Of a DNA stretch of 64,000 bases, positions 51,991 through 61,107 are shown piece after piece. Position 1 is the stretch's first letter. Every line of letters starts with the position of its first letter. Below the pieces are notes generated by a model, which saw nothing but the letters and a program-made list of their open reading frames with translations, was not told the origin of the DNA and did not search any database. Source of the DNA: Chryseobacterium shigense (GTDB lineage Bacteria > Bacteroidota > Bacteroidia > Flavobacteriales > Weeksellaceae). The translations under genes were made by a program, and so were the position numbers. Location: positions 248,001-312,000 of the forward strand of contig NZ_FTNY01000005.1 of the NCBI RefSeq assembly GCF_900156575.1, given 5' to 3'.

Positions 51991-54900
51991 TTAGTGTTTT
52001 TTGAATATTTTTATTGCATTTGAATGAAATTCCTGGGTGTAATCCGAATGACTCATTTCTAAAAGAGGAGTATTCAGGAAGATGATTGTTTCGGGAAGCT
52101 GATCCATCCTATTAAGGTCAAAGCTAGGATCTGAGACCAAAAGGATATCGATACTCTTATGAATATCAGAAACAGTCTTTATGTAATGCAGTTTTCTTCT
52201 TTTTACGAGATAAGTCTGCATAGCAGTTTGTCTTCTTTCCTCGTTTTCAATACATGAAAAAATCCTTCTTTCTGCCTGGTAAAGAGTCAGCAATATATCT
52301 TTTTGCCCGAAATCATCTGCCATATGCAGAATAGAGGCGTTTTTAGAAATATGTTTGTTCAATTCAAAATAGACAGATTTGTTGGTGTTAAAATCATCTT
52401 TCACTTCCTTTACCACTTCATTATCCTTAAATAAATAGCTAAAGAATAATTTTTTCTTAAAGTAATTTTCATCTTCCAGTTCACTTCTCAGTTCGGCGAA
52501 TTTCTGCCTGAAATAAGCATTGATTTTTTTTGTTCTTTCCGAATAGTTTTGCCCAAAGCTCAAATCCTCTTTACGGATTCTGTCACCTACTTTCACCGTA
52601 ATGCTACCGTCGTAGATAATAAAATCACCTTTTGGCAGTACTTCAGAATTCCCGTGAATATACAGTGGAAGAATATCCAATCCAAACTGTTCAGCCAGGT
52701 AAAATGCACCTTTATGGAATCTTTTCACATCATTCGTATAAGAACGTTCGGCTTCCGGAAAAACAACCAGAGAATACCCCTGATCTATTTTTTCTTTCAG
52801 CTTTTCCATCCCATTCTCTATACCCTGAGATACCGGATAAAATCCCAGAGCTTTGACTAGTTTTCCGAAGACCGGAGACTCATATACCCAATCATTGACC
52901 AAATAAATGATTTTATGGGTAGCCATAGCAATGGCCAACGTATCCAGAAATGAAGTATGGTTGGCAATAATCACAGCAGGTTTGCTGAAATCTTCTGATG
53001 GATTCCTCATCACTCTTTTTCTTACAAAAGGCGTAATATACAATACTGATGTTAAAAATTTAGCTAAAATTAATTTAATGATATCTAAAGTTTTCCCTTT
53101 TGATCTTTTGACAAATACGCTTCCGATCAGGGAAAATATAAACCCTCCCAATCCATAATAAAAGAAGCAGATCATACATCTCAGCAATAATCTGAAAGTA
53201 ATAGGTGATAACCCTTTCTTTGCCCTGTTGGTGATCAGTAATCTAAACCAGAACGGATATAGGGTAGAGGTAATGATAATCACAGAGAACATTCCGATCA
53301 AAGCGACCAGCGCCAGTGAATGTAAAGCAGGATGCTTGGCGAAAATCAAAGAACCAATAGATAATATTGTTGTGAAAACAGCCAGAATAATCGAAGTCCT
53401 GTACGTAGGAAGTTCATTTTTTCCTGTTGTATGCTCCTTTTGCATTGCTTTAGTAAGAAAAATACTGAAGTCGTCTCCCACCCCAAAAACCAGTGTGCAG
53501 ACTACGGTACTGAAAATATTTAATTCCAGTCCCAGGAAATACAGGATTCCAGCTGTTACCACACCAGTGAGAACAATAGGAAACATCGTAAGAACCGTCA
53601 ACTCAAAATTTCTGAAGAAAACAATAATTGTCAGGACGATAGCCAGAAGAGAATAATTAATCAGAGTACTGAAATCTCTTTTCAGCAGTCCCAAAAAGTT
53701 TTCATTCATCTGCTGACGGTCAATGGCCAATACATCATGATTTTTTTCAACATCTTTTATAAAAGCGTCTCTTTTCTTTTCGTCCACTTTTACAACATTG
53801 GAGACTGTATAAAATCCCTCTTCATGGCTCAGAAACTCGGAAACTTGTAAAGCTTTTACCTGTTGGTAGTCCTTAAGGTTTAATGGGGTGTAATTTTTAT
53901 TTAAAACATCATTGAAATTATCGAAAGCACTGGTATTGAATCCAAATTGGTTTCCACTACTGACCATTTCCGAAAGAGTGTTGCTTTTTTTGTCAGCATC
54001 CCAGAAGGTATTCCATACTTCAATCCTTTGTTTCTGATCTTTTTCAGAGAGAACGACGTTTCCTAGTGAACTGTAGCTAAGGATCTTTCTGGCTCTTTTT
54101 TCTTTCTCCAGAAAATTATTCAGACGCGAATTTCTAGTCAGTGCCTGTTCCTCTGAATTCCCATAAGAAATCGTATAAATAGATTTTGAAGTGATGTCAG
54201 ACAGCTTCTGCAATTTTGCTTCACTTATTTTTAATTCCTTCGGAATAAAATTCAGAGCGCCGATATCTTCATTGAAACCCACATGTCTGAAACCGAAAAG
54301 ACAGGCAATGATAATCACCGAACAGCCAATAATCAGAGGTTTGTTTTTCTCATATGGATAAGAACCTATTCTGTCGATAAAATTATCGCTTTGATGTTCT
54401 TCTTTCTGTTTTGGCCTGTAGAGCTGAGGTACGATGATGAGTGCGGTAACGGATGATAAAAGGACTGTAATCGCCGCGAAAAGGCCAAGATCTTTCAAAG
54501 CTTCAGAGCGAACGAATACCAGACACAAAAAAGAGACTGCGGTCGTGGCACTGCTCAGGACAATCGGTTGGGTAATTTCTTTATAAAGCTCTTCAATATT
54601 ATTGTTATGCTTATAATGCGTAAGAATATGCAAGGCGTAATCTATTGTGATTCCTATTAAAATAGCCCCTACGCTTAAAGAAATAGCCGAGATTTTGTCT
54701 TTGATAAAATAAAGGATCAGCAGAGCCAGTAACACTGAAAATACAGTTGGCAGGAAAACAATAATAGGGGTGAAAAAATTTCTGAAATAATAAATCAACA
54801 GGATCAGAAGTACGGTCATAGAGATCATTACGGTATTCTGGATGTCCTTTTTGATTTGTTGTGCATTGGCTACGGCAATGACGGGCGAGCCGAAATAACT

Positions 54901-55644
54901 CAGTTCCGTTTTTCCTTTGAACTGTCTATTGATCTGGTCTTTGATCTGGTTGAGCTGATTGATAAAGGCTTCATTACCTTTAGTATCGTTACTCTCATTT
55001 TTAGGATCAATAAAAAGCAGAAGGTTTTTACCATCTTTCGTGACAATATAGCTGTCTTCAAGTTTGAAGTCTTGGCTGATATTTAAAGCATTTAATTTTT
55101 TGATCCCCAAATAGGTAATTCCCAGCGGATCTTTTTTAATGAAATCTTTCATCACAAGACTCGTTGGCGAAACCAATGATACATAATTGTTCTCTATTTG
55201 TTTTGAAATACTGTCTTTTTGCAGTTTACGTTCGATTTCCTTATAGTCCTTCTCATCAAGGAAAAGTGGGAGATTCTGGTTGACAAAATCAAAGGTTTCC
55301 GAGATCTCACTGTCGTTCACTTTACCCTGAACAGAACCAATATATTTTTTTAAAGGCTCTATTTTCCGTAAAAAAGTGTCAGCGGTTTCTGAAAGCTGAA
55401 AAAGGTCTTCGTGGGATTTGTTCTCTATAATGACAATAATTTTATCCGAAAAATTAAGCTGCTTAAGAACTTTTGCCGTAAGGTCAGACTTTTCATTTTT
55501 GGGAATTATCTGGTTGATATCCTCTTCAAAGTTAATTTTTGAGGCAAAAAATCCGCATACTACGGCTATTCCCAAAGCAATAATTACAGAAAAAATTCTG
55601 TTTTTAGAGATCAGATAATATAAAAATATAAAAAAACGATGCAT
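51991..55644 (-). CDS. MMPL/RND-type exporter fused to a PlsC-like acyltransferase
   Basis: 1217 residues. The first 800 or so form an MMPL/RND-superfamily transporter with two repeats of a large periplasmic loop and multi-span membrane blocks (e.g. ILIGITIDYALHILTHY and FGVGDDFSIFLTKAM). A PlsC-like acyltransferase follows (about 880-1070) with NHTSFLD (HX4D) and FPEAERS motifs. The last 140 residues are an unassigned tail. The pair of export and acyl transfer in one chain fits ester-lipid pigment assembly at the membrane. A -7 box (TAAATTTG, minus strand) is at 55666-55673. Confidence 0.9.
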   Translation of the reverse strand: MHRFFIFLYYLISKNRIFSVIIALGIAVVCGFFASKINFEEDINQIIPKNEKSDLTAKVLKQLNFSDKIIVIIENKSHEDLFQLSETADTFLRKIEPLKKYIGSVQGKVNDSEISETFDFVNQNLPLFLDEKDYKEIERKLQKDSISKQIENNYVSLVSPTSLVMKDFIKKDPLGITYLGIKKLNALNISQDFKLEDSYIVTKDGKNLLLFIDPKNESNDTKGNEAFINQLNQIKDQINRQFKGKTELSYFGSPVIAVANAQQIKKDIQNTVMISMTVLLILLIYYFRNFFTPIIVFLPTVFSVLLALLILYFIKDKISAISLSVGAILIGITIDYALHILTHYKHNNNIEELYKEITQPIVLSSATTAVSFLCLVFVRSEALKDLGLFAAITVLLSSVTALIIVPQLYRPKQKEEHQSDNFIDRIGSYPYEKNKPLIIGCSVIIIACLFGFRHVGFNEDIGALNFIPKELKISEAKLQKLSDITSKSIYTISYGNSEEQALTRNSRLNNFLEKEKRARKILSYSSLGNVVLSEKDQKQRIEVWNTFWDADKKSNTLSEMVSSGNQFGFNTSAFDNFNDVLNKNYTPLNLKDYQQVKALQVSEFLSHEEGFYTVSNVVKVDEKKRDAFIKDVEKNHDVLAIDRQQMNENFLGLLKRDFSTLINYSLLAIVLTIIVFFRNFELTVLTMFPIVLTGVVTAGILYFLGLELNIFSTVVCTLVFGVGDDFSIFLTKAMQKEHTTGKNELPTYRTSIILAVFTTILSIGSLIFAKHPALHSLALVALIGMFSVIIITSTLYPFWFRLLITNRAKKGLSPITFRLLLRCMICFFYYGLGGFIFSLIGSVFVKRSKGKTLDIIKLILAKFLTSVLYITPFVRKRVMRNPSEDFSKPAVIIANHTSFLDTLAIAMATHKIIYLVNDWVYESPVFGKLVKALGFYPVSQGIENGMEKLKEKIDQGYSLVVFPEAERSYTNDVKRFHKGAFYLAEQFGLDILPLYIHGNSEVLPKGDFIIYDGSITVKVGDRIRKEDLSFGQNYSERTKKINAYFRQKFAELRSELEDENYFKKKLFFSYLFKDNEVVKEVKDDFNTNKSVYFELNKHISKNASILHMADDFGQKDILLTLYQAERRIFSCIENEERRQTAMQTYLVKRRKLHYIKTVSDIHKSIDILLVSDPSFDLNRMDQLPETIIFLNTPLLEMSHSDYTQEFHSNAIKIFKKH

Positions 55645-55839
55645 TACATGGTGAAATCAAGTCTGCAAATTTAATTTTTTCAATATTAGTTCAAAACATT
55701 TCAGCGATAAGTTTTGTCTGAAAATCAACAAAATATTCTATGCAGAATGAAAAAATAATTTACTTTTGCAAAAGTTCCCTCTTAAAAAATATATTTTAAA
55801 CCAATATTATTATTAATGAAATAAGAATCTGTTTTAGAT
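55645..55839. promoter_or_regulatory. Divergent promoter region upstream of the MMPL and EpsG genes
   Basis: TAAATTTG on the minus strand at 55666-55673 (MMPL gene) and TACTTTTG on the plus strand at 55761-55768 (EpsG unit) fit the -7 consensus. Neither has a well-placed -33 TTTG. Confidence 0.5.
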
Positions 55840-55983
55840 ATGTTGAAAAAAAATGATGAAAAAATAAACGGATTTCTATGGACAATAGTATTCCCTTTCC
55901 CACTCTATGCCATACCTTATTACAGGTTTAGATCTTTTCTGTGCCAACTGCAACAGCTAAAAAAAAACATTAGACCAGCATGA
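55840..55983 (+). CDS. Possible small membrane-associated protein coupled to EpsG
   Basis: 47-residue frame from ATG 55840. It ends in a TGA that overlaps the EpsG start (ATGA at 55980-55983). It begins with charged KKNDEKING, then a hydrophobic FLWTIVFPFPLYAIPYY stretch and a basic tail. It follows the -7 box at 55761 by about 72 bases. Coupling and composition favour a real gene, but such a short frame could be chance. Confidence 0.4.
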   Translation: MLKKNDEKINGFLWTIVFPFPLYAIPYYRFRSFLCQLQQLKKNIRPA

Positions 55984-57119
55984 GTATATTACACCCCTAT
56001 TTTATAGTTGCAATTGCCTACATGCTTTTTTTCAGTGTACAGGAAGTTTTTGGAAAAAAAGTAGATAAAAAATGGTTTTGGTTTTTAGGAATCTATCTTA
56101 TTATACTGGTCGGTTTCAGGGATAATGTGGGGCCGGACTATGGAAGTTATCGTGGGCTGTACATTTACTCCGATACCAAAAGTTACACCAGTATCTTTAT
56201 GAAGATGCTGCATATGGAGGGCCCGGAACAGCTGGATGTAGAGTGGCTGTATACCTTGATTAATAAAATATTGCTAGGCGTTTTCAATGCTCCTTTTTAT
56301 GCCCTTACCTTAGTGATGGCGATCTGTGCTATCTTTTTTAAGATTGAATATACAGAGGACAATACTTTTTATCCTTTTACCTTTACCTTGTTCATGTTTG
56401 TTCCGTACTTTTTTGTAGGGGAAAGTGGACAGATGAGGCAGAATCTTGGAACATTTATTGTTTACTTTGCGATACGGTATATCAAGCAGCGGAAGCTGTG
56501 GCATTATCTGTTCTTTATATTTATAGCATCCGGTATACACACGGTGAGCTATTTGTTTCTTCCCATGTACTGGCTGGCACGGGTTCCTTTGAACAAAGCG
56601 GCCATGCTGATCCTTATTATCATTTCTATATTTCTTTCACCCTTTGAGGTGTATAGGGCTTTTGGAGATTTCTTAAATGGGATGGCCTCTGATAATGTTT
56701 TGGTGGCTGGTCTAAACGGGTATATGGAAGAATCCGTAGAAAGACTGAACGGAGGCTTTGGAATTCCTGAAGCGATGATGATGATCCTGACATTCTTCCT
56801 TTTTGTTTTCGACAACAAAATGAAAGAACTGTATCCCTATTATGAATACCATCGGAATTATGCCGTTATTGGAATCTGCTTTTATTTTATATTCAGAAAC
56901 AATCCGGTGTTCTCATCCAGGCTTGTAGGGGCATTTATTGGTTTTTCGTATGTGCTTATTCCCAATACAATGTATGTAGTCTCAAGTGGGGTCAAAAAAA
57001 TGATTTATGCTTTTATCATTGCACTTGTTATTTTTAATTTTATAGTTTTCTCTTCTTTTAACAATATTAAAATTGGAAGATTTACAATTGAACTATACAG
57101 AAACCATATTCTTCCGTAA
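55980..57119 (+). CDS. EpsG-family polysaccharide-type membrane protein
   Basis: 379 residues with about ten transmembrane segments. The EpsG-like pattern VGFRDNVGPDYGSYRGLY lies after the second segment, and the GESGQMRQNLGTF loop is conserved in the family. EpsG/Wzy-like proteins polymerise surface glycans. No other glycan genes are adjacent, so the substrate cannot be inferred. It is followed by a strong terminator. Confidence 0.83.
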   Translation: MSILHPYFIVAIAYMLFFSVQEVFGKKVDKKWFWFLGIYLIILVGFRDNVGPDYGSYRGLYIYSDTKSYTSIFMKMLHMEGPEQLDVEWLYTLINKILLGVFNAPFYALTLVMAICAIFFKIEYTEDNTFYPFTFTLFMFVPYFFVGESGQMRQNLGTFIVYFAIRYIKQRKLWHYLFFIFIASGIHTVSYLFLPMYWLARVPLNKAAMLILIIISIFLSPFEVYRAFGDFLNGMASDNVLVAGLNGYMEESVERLNGGFGIPEAMMMILTFFLFVFDNKMKELYPYYEYHRNYAVIGICFYFIFRNNPVFSSRLVGAFIGFSYVLIPNTMYVVSSGVKKMIYAFIIALVIFNFIVFSSFNNIKIGRFTIELYRNHILP

Positions 57120-57145
57120 GAAAAGATGATTCATTACATCATACT

Positions 57146-57173
57146 AAAAGACAGCGAAAAAGCTGTCTTTTTT
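57146..57173 (+). terminator. Intrinsic terminator after the EpsG gene
   Basis: Stem AAAAGACAGC / GCTGTCTTTT with a 6-base loop and T-run, 27 bases after the stop codon. Confidence 0.88.
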
Positions 57174-57295
57174 GTTGCGTATACTTTTGGAATCCCCCTG
57201 CCAATACGAAATTCCTTAATGCAGTCAATGTACAGATAGAGATCTGTTTAGTTATATATAATATTTTATTAATAATTTATTAATGATATAATTAG

Positions 57296-57303
57296 TATCT
57301 TTG
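57296..57303 (+). promoter_or_regulatory. Probable -7 box of the FISUMP-like gene
   Basis: TATCTTTG, 96 bases upstream of the start codon at 57399, in a very AT-rich region. No -33 TTTG at the usual distance. Confidence 0.45.
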
Positions 57304-57398
57304 TGAAATATAATTAATGATATTTATAATATCAATGATTTATTGATAATGAAGGCTTGGGAATTGTATATCCAGTAATAGCACACAAGTTCAAGAAT

Positions 57399-60300
57399 AT
57401 GAAAAATTTAGTTAGAAATTTTGCGGCAATTTTTTGCTTAGTGTCGATTGTTACCTATTCAATGAATAGTAGGGGATTCAATGAAATTCCTTCTTCGTAC
57501 AGAGATACGGAGAGATTAGTATCTGGAGGGGATACTTTAGTGAGGCAAAATAATAGAGTAGAGGTAGTCCCGGACTGGACAAAGGCCCCTAACAGCTATA
57601 TTTTTGATCCCAATCAAAGCGGAGAAGGCCTTTTGGTTCCGGTGAGGAAAGCCTACGCTATGTGGAAAGAAGATAAATACATCAAAAATGGTGGAATTCC
57701 AGCTGGTCAGGTAACAGCCGATGTATTGTGGGAAGATACCCATGGATTGATCAAATCAGGTCCGGGATATTCACTCGAGATTCTGGATTCTGATCAGAAT
57801 GCCAAAATAAAAGTACCAGTCAATAAAGCAAAAAAAGGAAATGCTGTTATTGCCTTGAGGGTAAATAACGAGATCTACTGGAGCTGGCATATCTGGGTAA
57901 CCGATGATCCTACAAAAGGATCTGTTTACAAAAGTTTTGATAATATTACCAGAATGAGAACAGACGGGATTGTTGAGCCAATCCCTGATTCCGATTGGCA
58001 GTGGATGGACCGTAACCTGGGAGCCCTGAATAGTTCCATCACTTCTTCAGATTGGAATAGAAGTATTGGCCTGCTATATCAGTGGGGTAGAAAAGATCCG
58101 ATTCCACCTTTGGTTACAAGAGGGAATGACTTTTACGAAGTGTCCGGATCAGTGGGAAGAGTTAGACACAGAGGAGCGAAAAACTTTAATGGGGCAATAA
58201 GCATTGATAATCTGACGAGATTTGTTCCTCTTGCTAGTGCCGAAGTACGCAATAATATTAGAATATCTGTAAAAAATCCCTTAAGTCTTATCTATGTAAA
58301 TAAAGATGATAACAGTGGTCAGGCGTATTATAATAACAACCTGAATCTTCCTGTCAACTGGTTTGGACGCTCTGCTGCTCTTCCGGACAACAGACTGTCA
58401 GAACTCAATCTCTGGTCTGATAATTCCAATGGGATGATCAGTACTGGGTATAATAACGATAGTCAGGCACAGCCTTACAGAGATAAATCCCCTTACGATC
58501 CATGTCCGAATGGATGGAGGATACCATCGATGCTCGTGGCTAATTTAGGTTCACAGGCTTATATAGATGATATCAGAATCGATTTTTCTCCTTTCGGTGT
58601 CAGAACCAATATGGCTAAAAATGTTTTTGAAGCAAATAAATACCATATTATAAAACCGTCGGATGCAGGAGCTCCTTCATTTATGACGGGGGTTAAGATT
58701 TACCCTAATCTTGGGTTTGATCTTTCGGATGTTGGTGGAAATAATATGGGAATTTTTCCCGGCACAGGACAACTGATAAGAAGTGCTCACCTGGGGCAGT
58801 ATACAGATCAACACCATACTGCGCTATGGACCGCAACGATGGCTAGACACTTTGATGCCTCACCGGCGGTGATCATTAGAGGACTTTATATGATTCCTGA
58901 TAAAGGCCAGCCTGACATTCCGGATCCGAATTACCCCACTATTAAAGGGCGATATTTCTATATGCCAATGTCGGGAATGTATACGTCAGAAGCCAATGGA
59001 TGCAGATGCATTAAAGATCCGCTTTATCTCGTGGACCGTTATGATTTTCCTTCCGAATATCTGGCTCCTCCTCTGGAATATAAAGAAGGTATTGATAATT
59101 CCAATACATACCAGTCTATTAAAAATACACAGCCCTATACTATACAAATTCCTGTAAGTAAAGCATTTTCGGTGCAGAGTCAACTTTTGAATAATCAGGA
59201 AATACTTAATACTTCAAGTTTTAATAATCTAAAAGCAAATGTACTATGGACCACCAATACTGCTTTAATCAACAGAATTTCAGTCGTTAACCCTTCTCCT
59301 TCATCACTTCAGGCGATCAGTGAATCCAGAATTTCAGTTGAGATCGCTCCCAATCAGAGTGGCAATGCCGTGGTAACGCTCCATAACGGAAGTATTTCTT
59401 CCCCGGTATACTGGAGCTGGCATATCTGGATCACAGATTCTTCTCTGGGATCTTTTAATTATACCACTGAAACTCCCGTAGCGGAAGCTACAAATTATGT
59501 AAACTACGTAAGCAAAGCAGACGTTGTGTTTCAGACCGAGTTTATGGATAGGAATCTTGGTGCTGTAGAGGCTTTTCCTATGGTGGCCAATGCTCTTACG
59601 CCGACAACGGCAGAGCTGGCGAAAATAAGGGCCGCCACAGGTCTGCATTATCAGTGGGGAAGGAAAGATCCGATTCCTACATTTCAATATGCAGATAATA
59701 AGGCTGCTTTCAATGTGTTTTTAGGAACGGCGTCAGACAATGGGGCGATTGCGTACACGACTCTTACGCCTGCTGCATACAACAATATGTCAGGAAGTTA
59801 TATTATCCCGTTCAATACCTATGCTGCTGCTTCGAATGTGCTGGTAACGGACAGGCCTGCAGATAAAATTGCCAAAGTATTGTCCTATTCGGTAAAGAAT
59901 CCTCTGGTGTATATGATTCCAAGTTCTTTTGCTCCCTATAACAGTACAATGCCCAATTATACCAACGGAACAGACTGGTTGGCTGATGAGCCTAATCTGG
60001 CTCCTGACAGATGGGGCAGAGGAGGCAAAAAATCGCCTTTTGATCCCTGTCCGGAAGGTTGGAGAATTCCAGATCTTACCACTTCAGCATTGATCTCTAA
60101 TCAGGATTTTGGACAATCGCCCTGGTATAAGAAAGATAAAAATGTAGCCAGTTTTTACAGTGTTTCTGCGGACTATTCAGGATTCAGGGTAAGACATCCT
60201 TCAACGACTTCTACTATAGGCTATATGTTTGTAGGCCCATCTTATATAGTAGGGAACTTTCCGGACTCCGGATCAAGAGGATTCAGAAATGTTATAGCGA

Positions 60301-60833
60301 ATCAATCGCCGCAGGGAACATTTAATACAGTGAATTTTCAGTATCCTGGTGTTTGGACCGCATCTATGGCGGCAAATTATCTGGGAAGATCTGTTAATGT
60401 TCTTTTTGATGCTGCATCTACAGCCAATCGTTTTATCGCTTTTAATGATAATAATGATCCTTATATGGGGACAAGCTGTCGATGTGTGAGAGTGAAGTAT
60501 GATGTTACAGGAAACGAAGCGGGGCCAGTTCCGGCTTTGCAGATTACAGCATTGGTTTCAGGTAAACAGGCTGAGGTATTAAGCCGTGCTGAGGTAATAG
60601 AAAAGGTAAGCCAAAAAAGCATTTCCTTATTTCCCAACCCGGTAAAAGATATCCTTTATATTAATGCGCCGGAAGAGAAAGGGTACTATTATCAGGTTTA
60701 TAATATGTCCGGACAAATAGTAAAGAAAGGAAGTTTTGAAAACGGAAAAACAAATCTTTCCACACTTATTTCAGGCATTTATCTGATAAGAATTAATGAT
60801 TCAGAAAAGCTGGTGAAAATAATCAAGCAGTAG
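57399..60833 (+). CDS. Large T9SS-secreted protein with duplicated FISUMP-like module
   Basis: 1144 residues from ATG 57399, giving a standard signal peptide (KNLVRNFAAIFCLVSIVTYS). An upstream in-frame start at 57357 is less typical. Two copies of the same module are present. Each has YWSWHIWxTD, FMDRNLGA or WMDRNLGA, YQWGRKDPIP, DPCPxGWRIP and xCRC. The pattern MDRNLGA...YQWG...CPxGWR is that of FISUMP-type surface domains. The C-terminus is a T9SS type A signal (SLFPNPVKDILYI). At least one 21-base stretch (57876 and 59409) is identical between the modules. Function unknown, presumably cell surface. Confidence 0.88.
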   Translation: MKNLVRNFAAIFCLVSIVTYSMNSRGFNEIPSSYRDTERLVSGGDTLVRQNNRVEVVPDWTKAPNSYIFDPNQSGEGLLVPVRKAYAMWKEDKYIKNGGIPAGQVTADVLWEDTHGLIKSGPGYSLEILDSDQNAKIKVPVNKAKKGNAVIALRVNNEIYWSWHIWVTDDPTKGSVYKSFDNITRMRTDGIVEPIPDSDWQWMDRNLGALNSSITSSDWNRSIGLLYQWGRKDPIPPLVTRGNDFYEVSGSVGRVRHRGAKNFNGAISIDNLTRFVPLASAEVRNNIRISVKNPLSLIYVNKDDNSGQAYYNNNLNLPVNWFGRSAALPDNRLSELNLWSDNSNGMISTGYNNDSQAQPYRDKSPYDPCPNGWRIPSMLVANLGSQAYIDDIRIDFSPFGVRTNMAKNVFEANKYHIIKPSDAGAPSFMTGVKIYPNLGFDLSDVGGNNMGIFPGTGQLIRSAHLGQYTDQHHTALWTATMARHFDASPAVIIRGLYMIPDKGQPDIPDPNYPTIKGRYFYMPMSGMYTSEANGCRCIKDPLYLVDRYDFPSEYLAPPLEYKEGIDNSNTYQSIKNTQPYTIQIPVSKAFSVQSQLLNNQEILNTSSFNNLKANVLWTTNTALINRISVVNPSPSSLQAISESRISVEIAPNQSGNAVVTLHNGSISSPVYWSWHIWITDSSLGSFNYTTETPVAEATNYVNYVSKADVVFQTEFMDRNLGAVEAFPMVANALTPTTAELAKIRAATGLHYQWGRKDPIPTFQYADNKAAFNVFLGTASDNGAIAYTTLTPAAYNNMSGSYIIPFNTYAAASNVLVTDRPADKIAKVLSYSVKNPLVYMIPSSFAPYNSTMPNYTNGTDWLADEPNLAPDRWGRGGKKSPFDPCPEGWRIPDLTTSALISNQDFGQSPWYKKDKNVASFYSVSADYSGFRVRHPSTTSTIGYMFVGPSYIVGNFPDSGSRGFRNVIANQSPQGTFNTVNFQYPGVWTASMAANYLGRSVNVLFDAASTANRFIAFNDNNDPYMGTSCRCVRVKYDVTGNEAGPVPALQITALVSGKQAEVLSRAEVIEKVSQKSISLFPNPVKDILYINAPEEKGYYYQVYNMSGQIVKKGSFENGKTNLSTLISGIYLIRINDSEKLVKIIKQ

Positions 60834-60854
60834 AACTTAAAAAATCAATAACAG

Positions 60855-60886
60855 AGCAGAATAGTGAACCCTATTCTGCTTTTTTA
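60855..60886 (+). terminator. Intrinsic terminator of the FISUMP-like gene
   Basis: A 10-bp perfect stem AGCAGAATAG / CTATTCTGCT with loop TGAACC and a T-run, 22 bases after the stop codon. Confidence 0.9.
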
Positions 60887-61082
60887 TGACTTGTATATTT
60901 TTTACATCTATCAACATTGATGAAAAATTCTATATTATCTATTTTATTACGGTCGGTTTTACCGCTAAAACTTACGGTCTAAAGGACTTGGTCTCCTTAA
61001 AAATGCCCTCGGGAACGCGTGTTAAACGCATCCAAATATTAAATTAAAACGTTTTAACAAAAAGTATATAATAAAAAAGCTT

Positions 61083-61090
61083 TACTTTTG
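61083..61090 (+). promoter_or_regulatory. Probable -7 box of topA
   Basis: TACTTTTG matches the TAnnTTTG consensus and lies 17 bases before the topA start codon. No clear -33 box. Confidence 0.5.
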
Positions 61091-61107
61091 CAAAAAATTT
61101 TTTTAGA

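Noticed and set aside
53228..53656. A 142-codon plus-strand frame inside the MMPL fusion gene
   Set aside because: Antisense shadow of the transporter membrane block, no promoter or domain.
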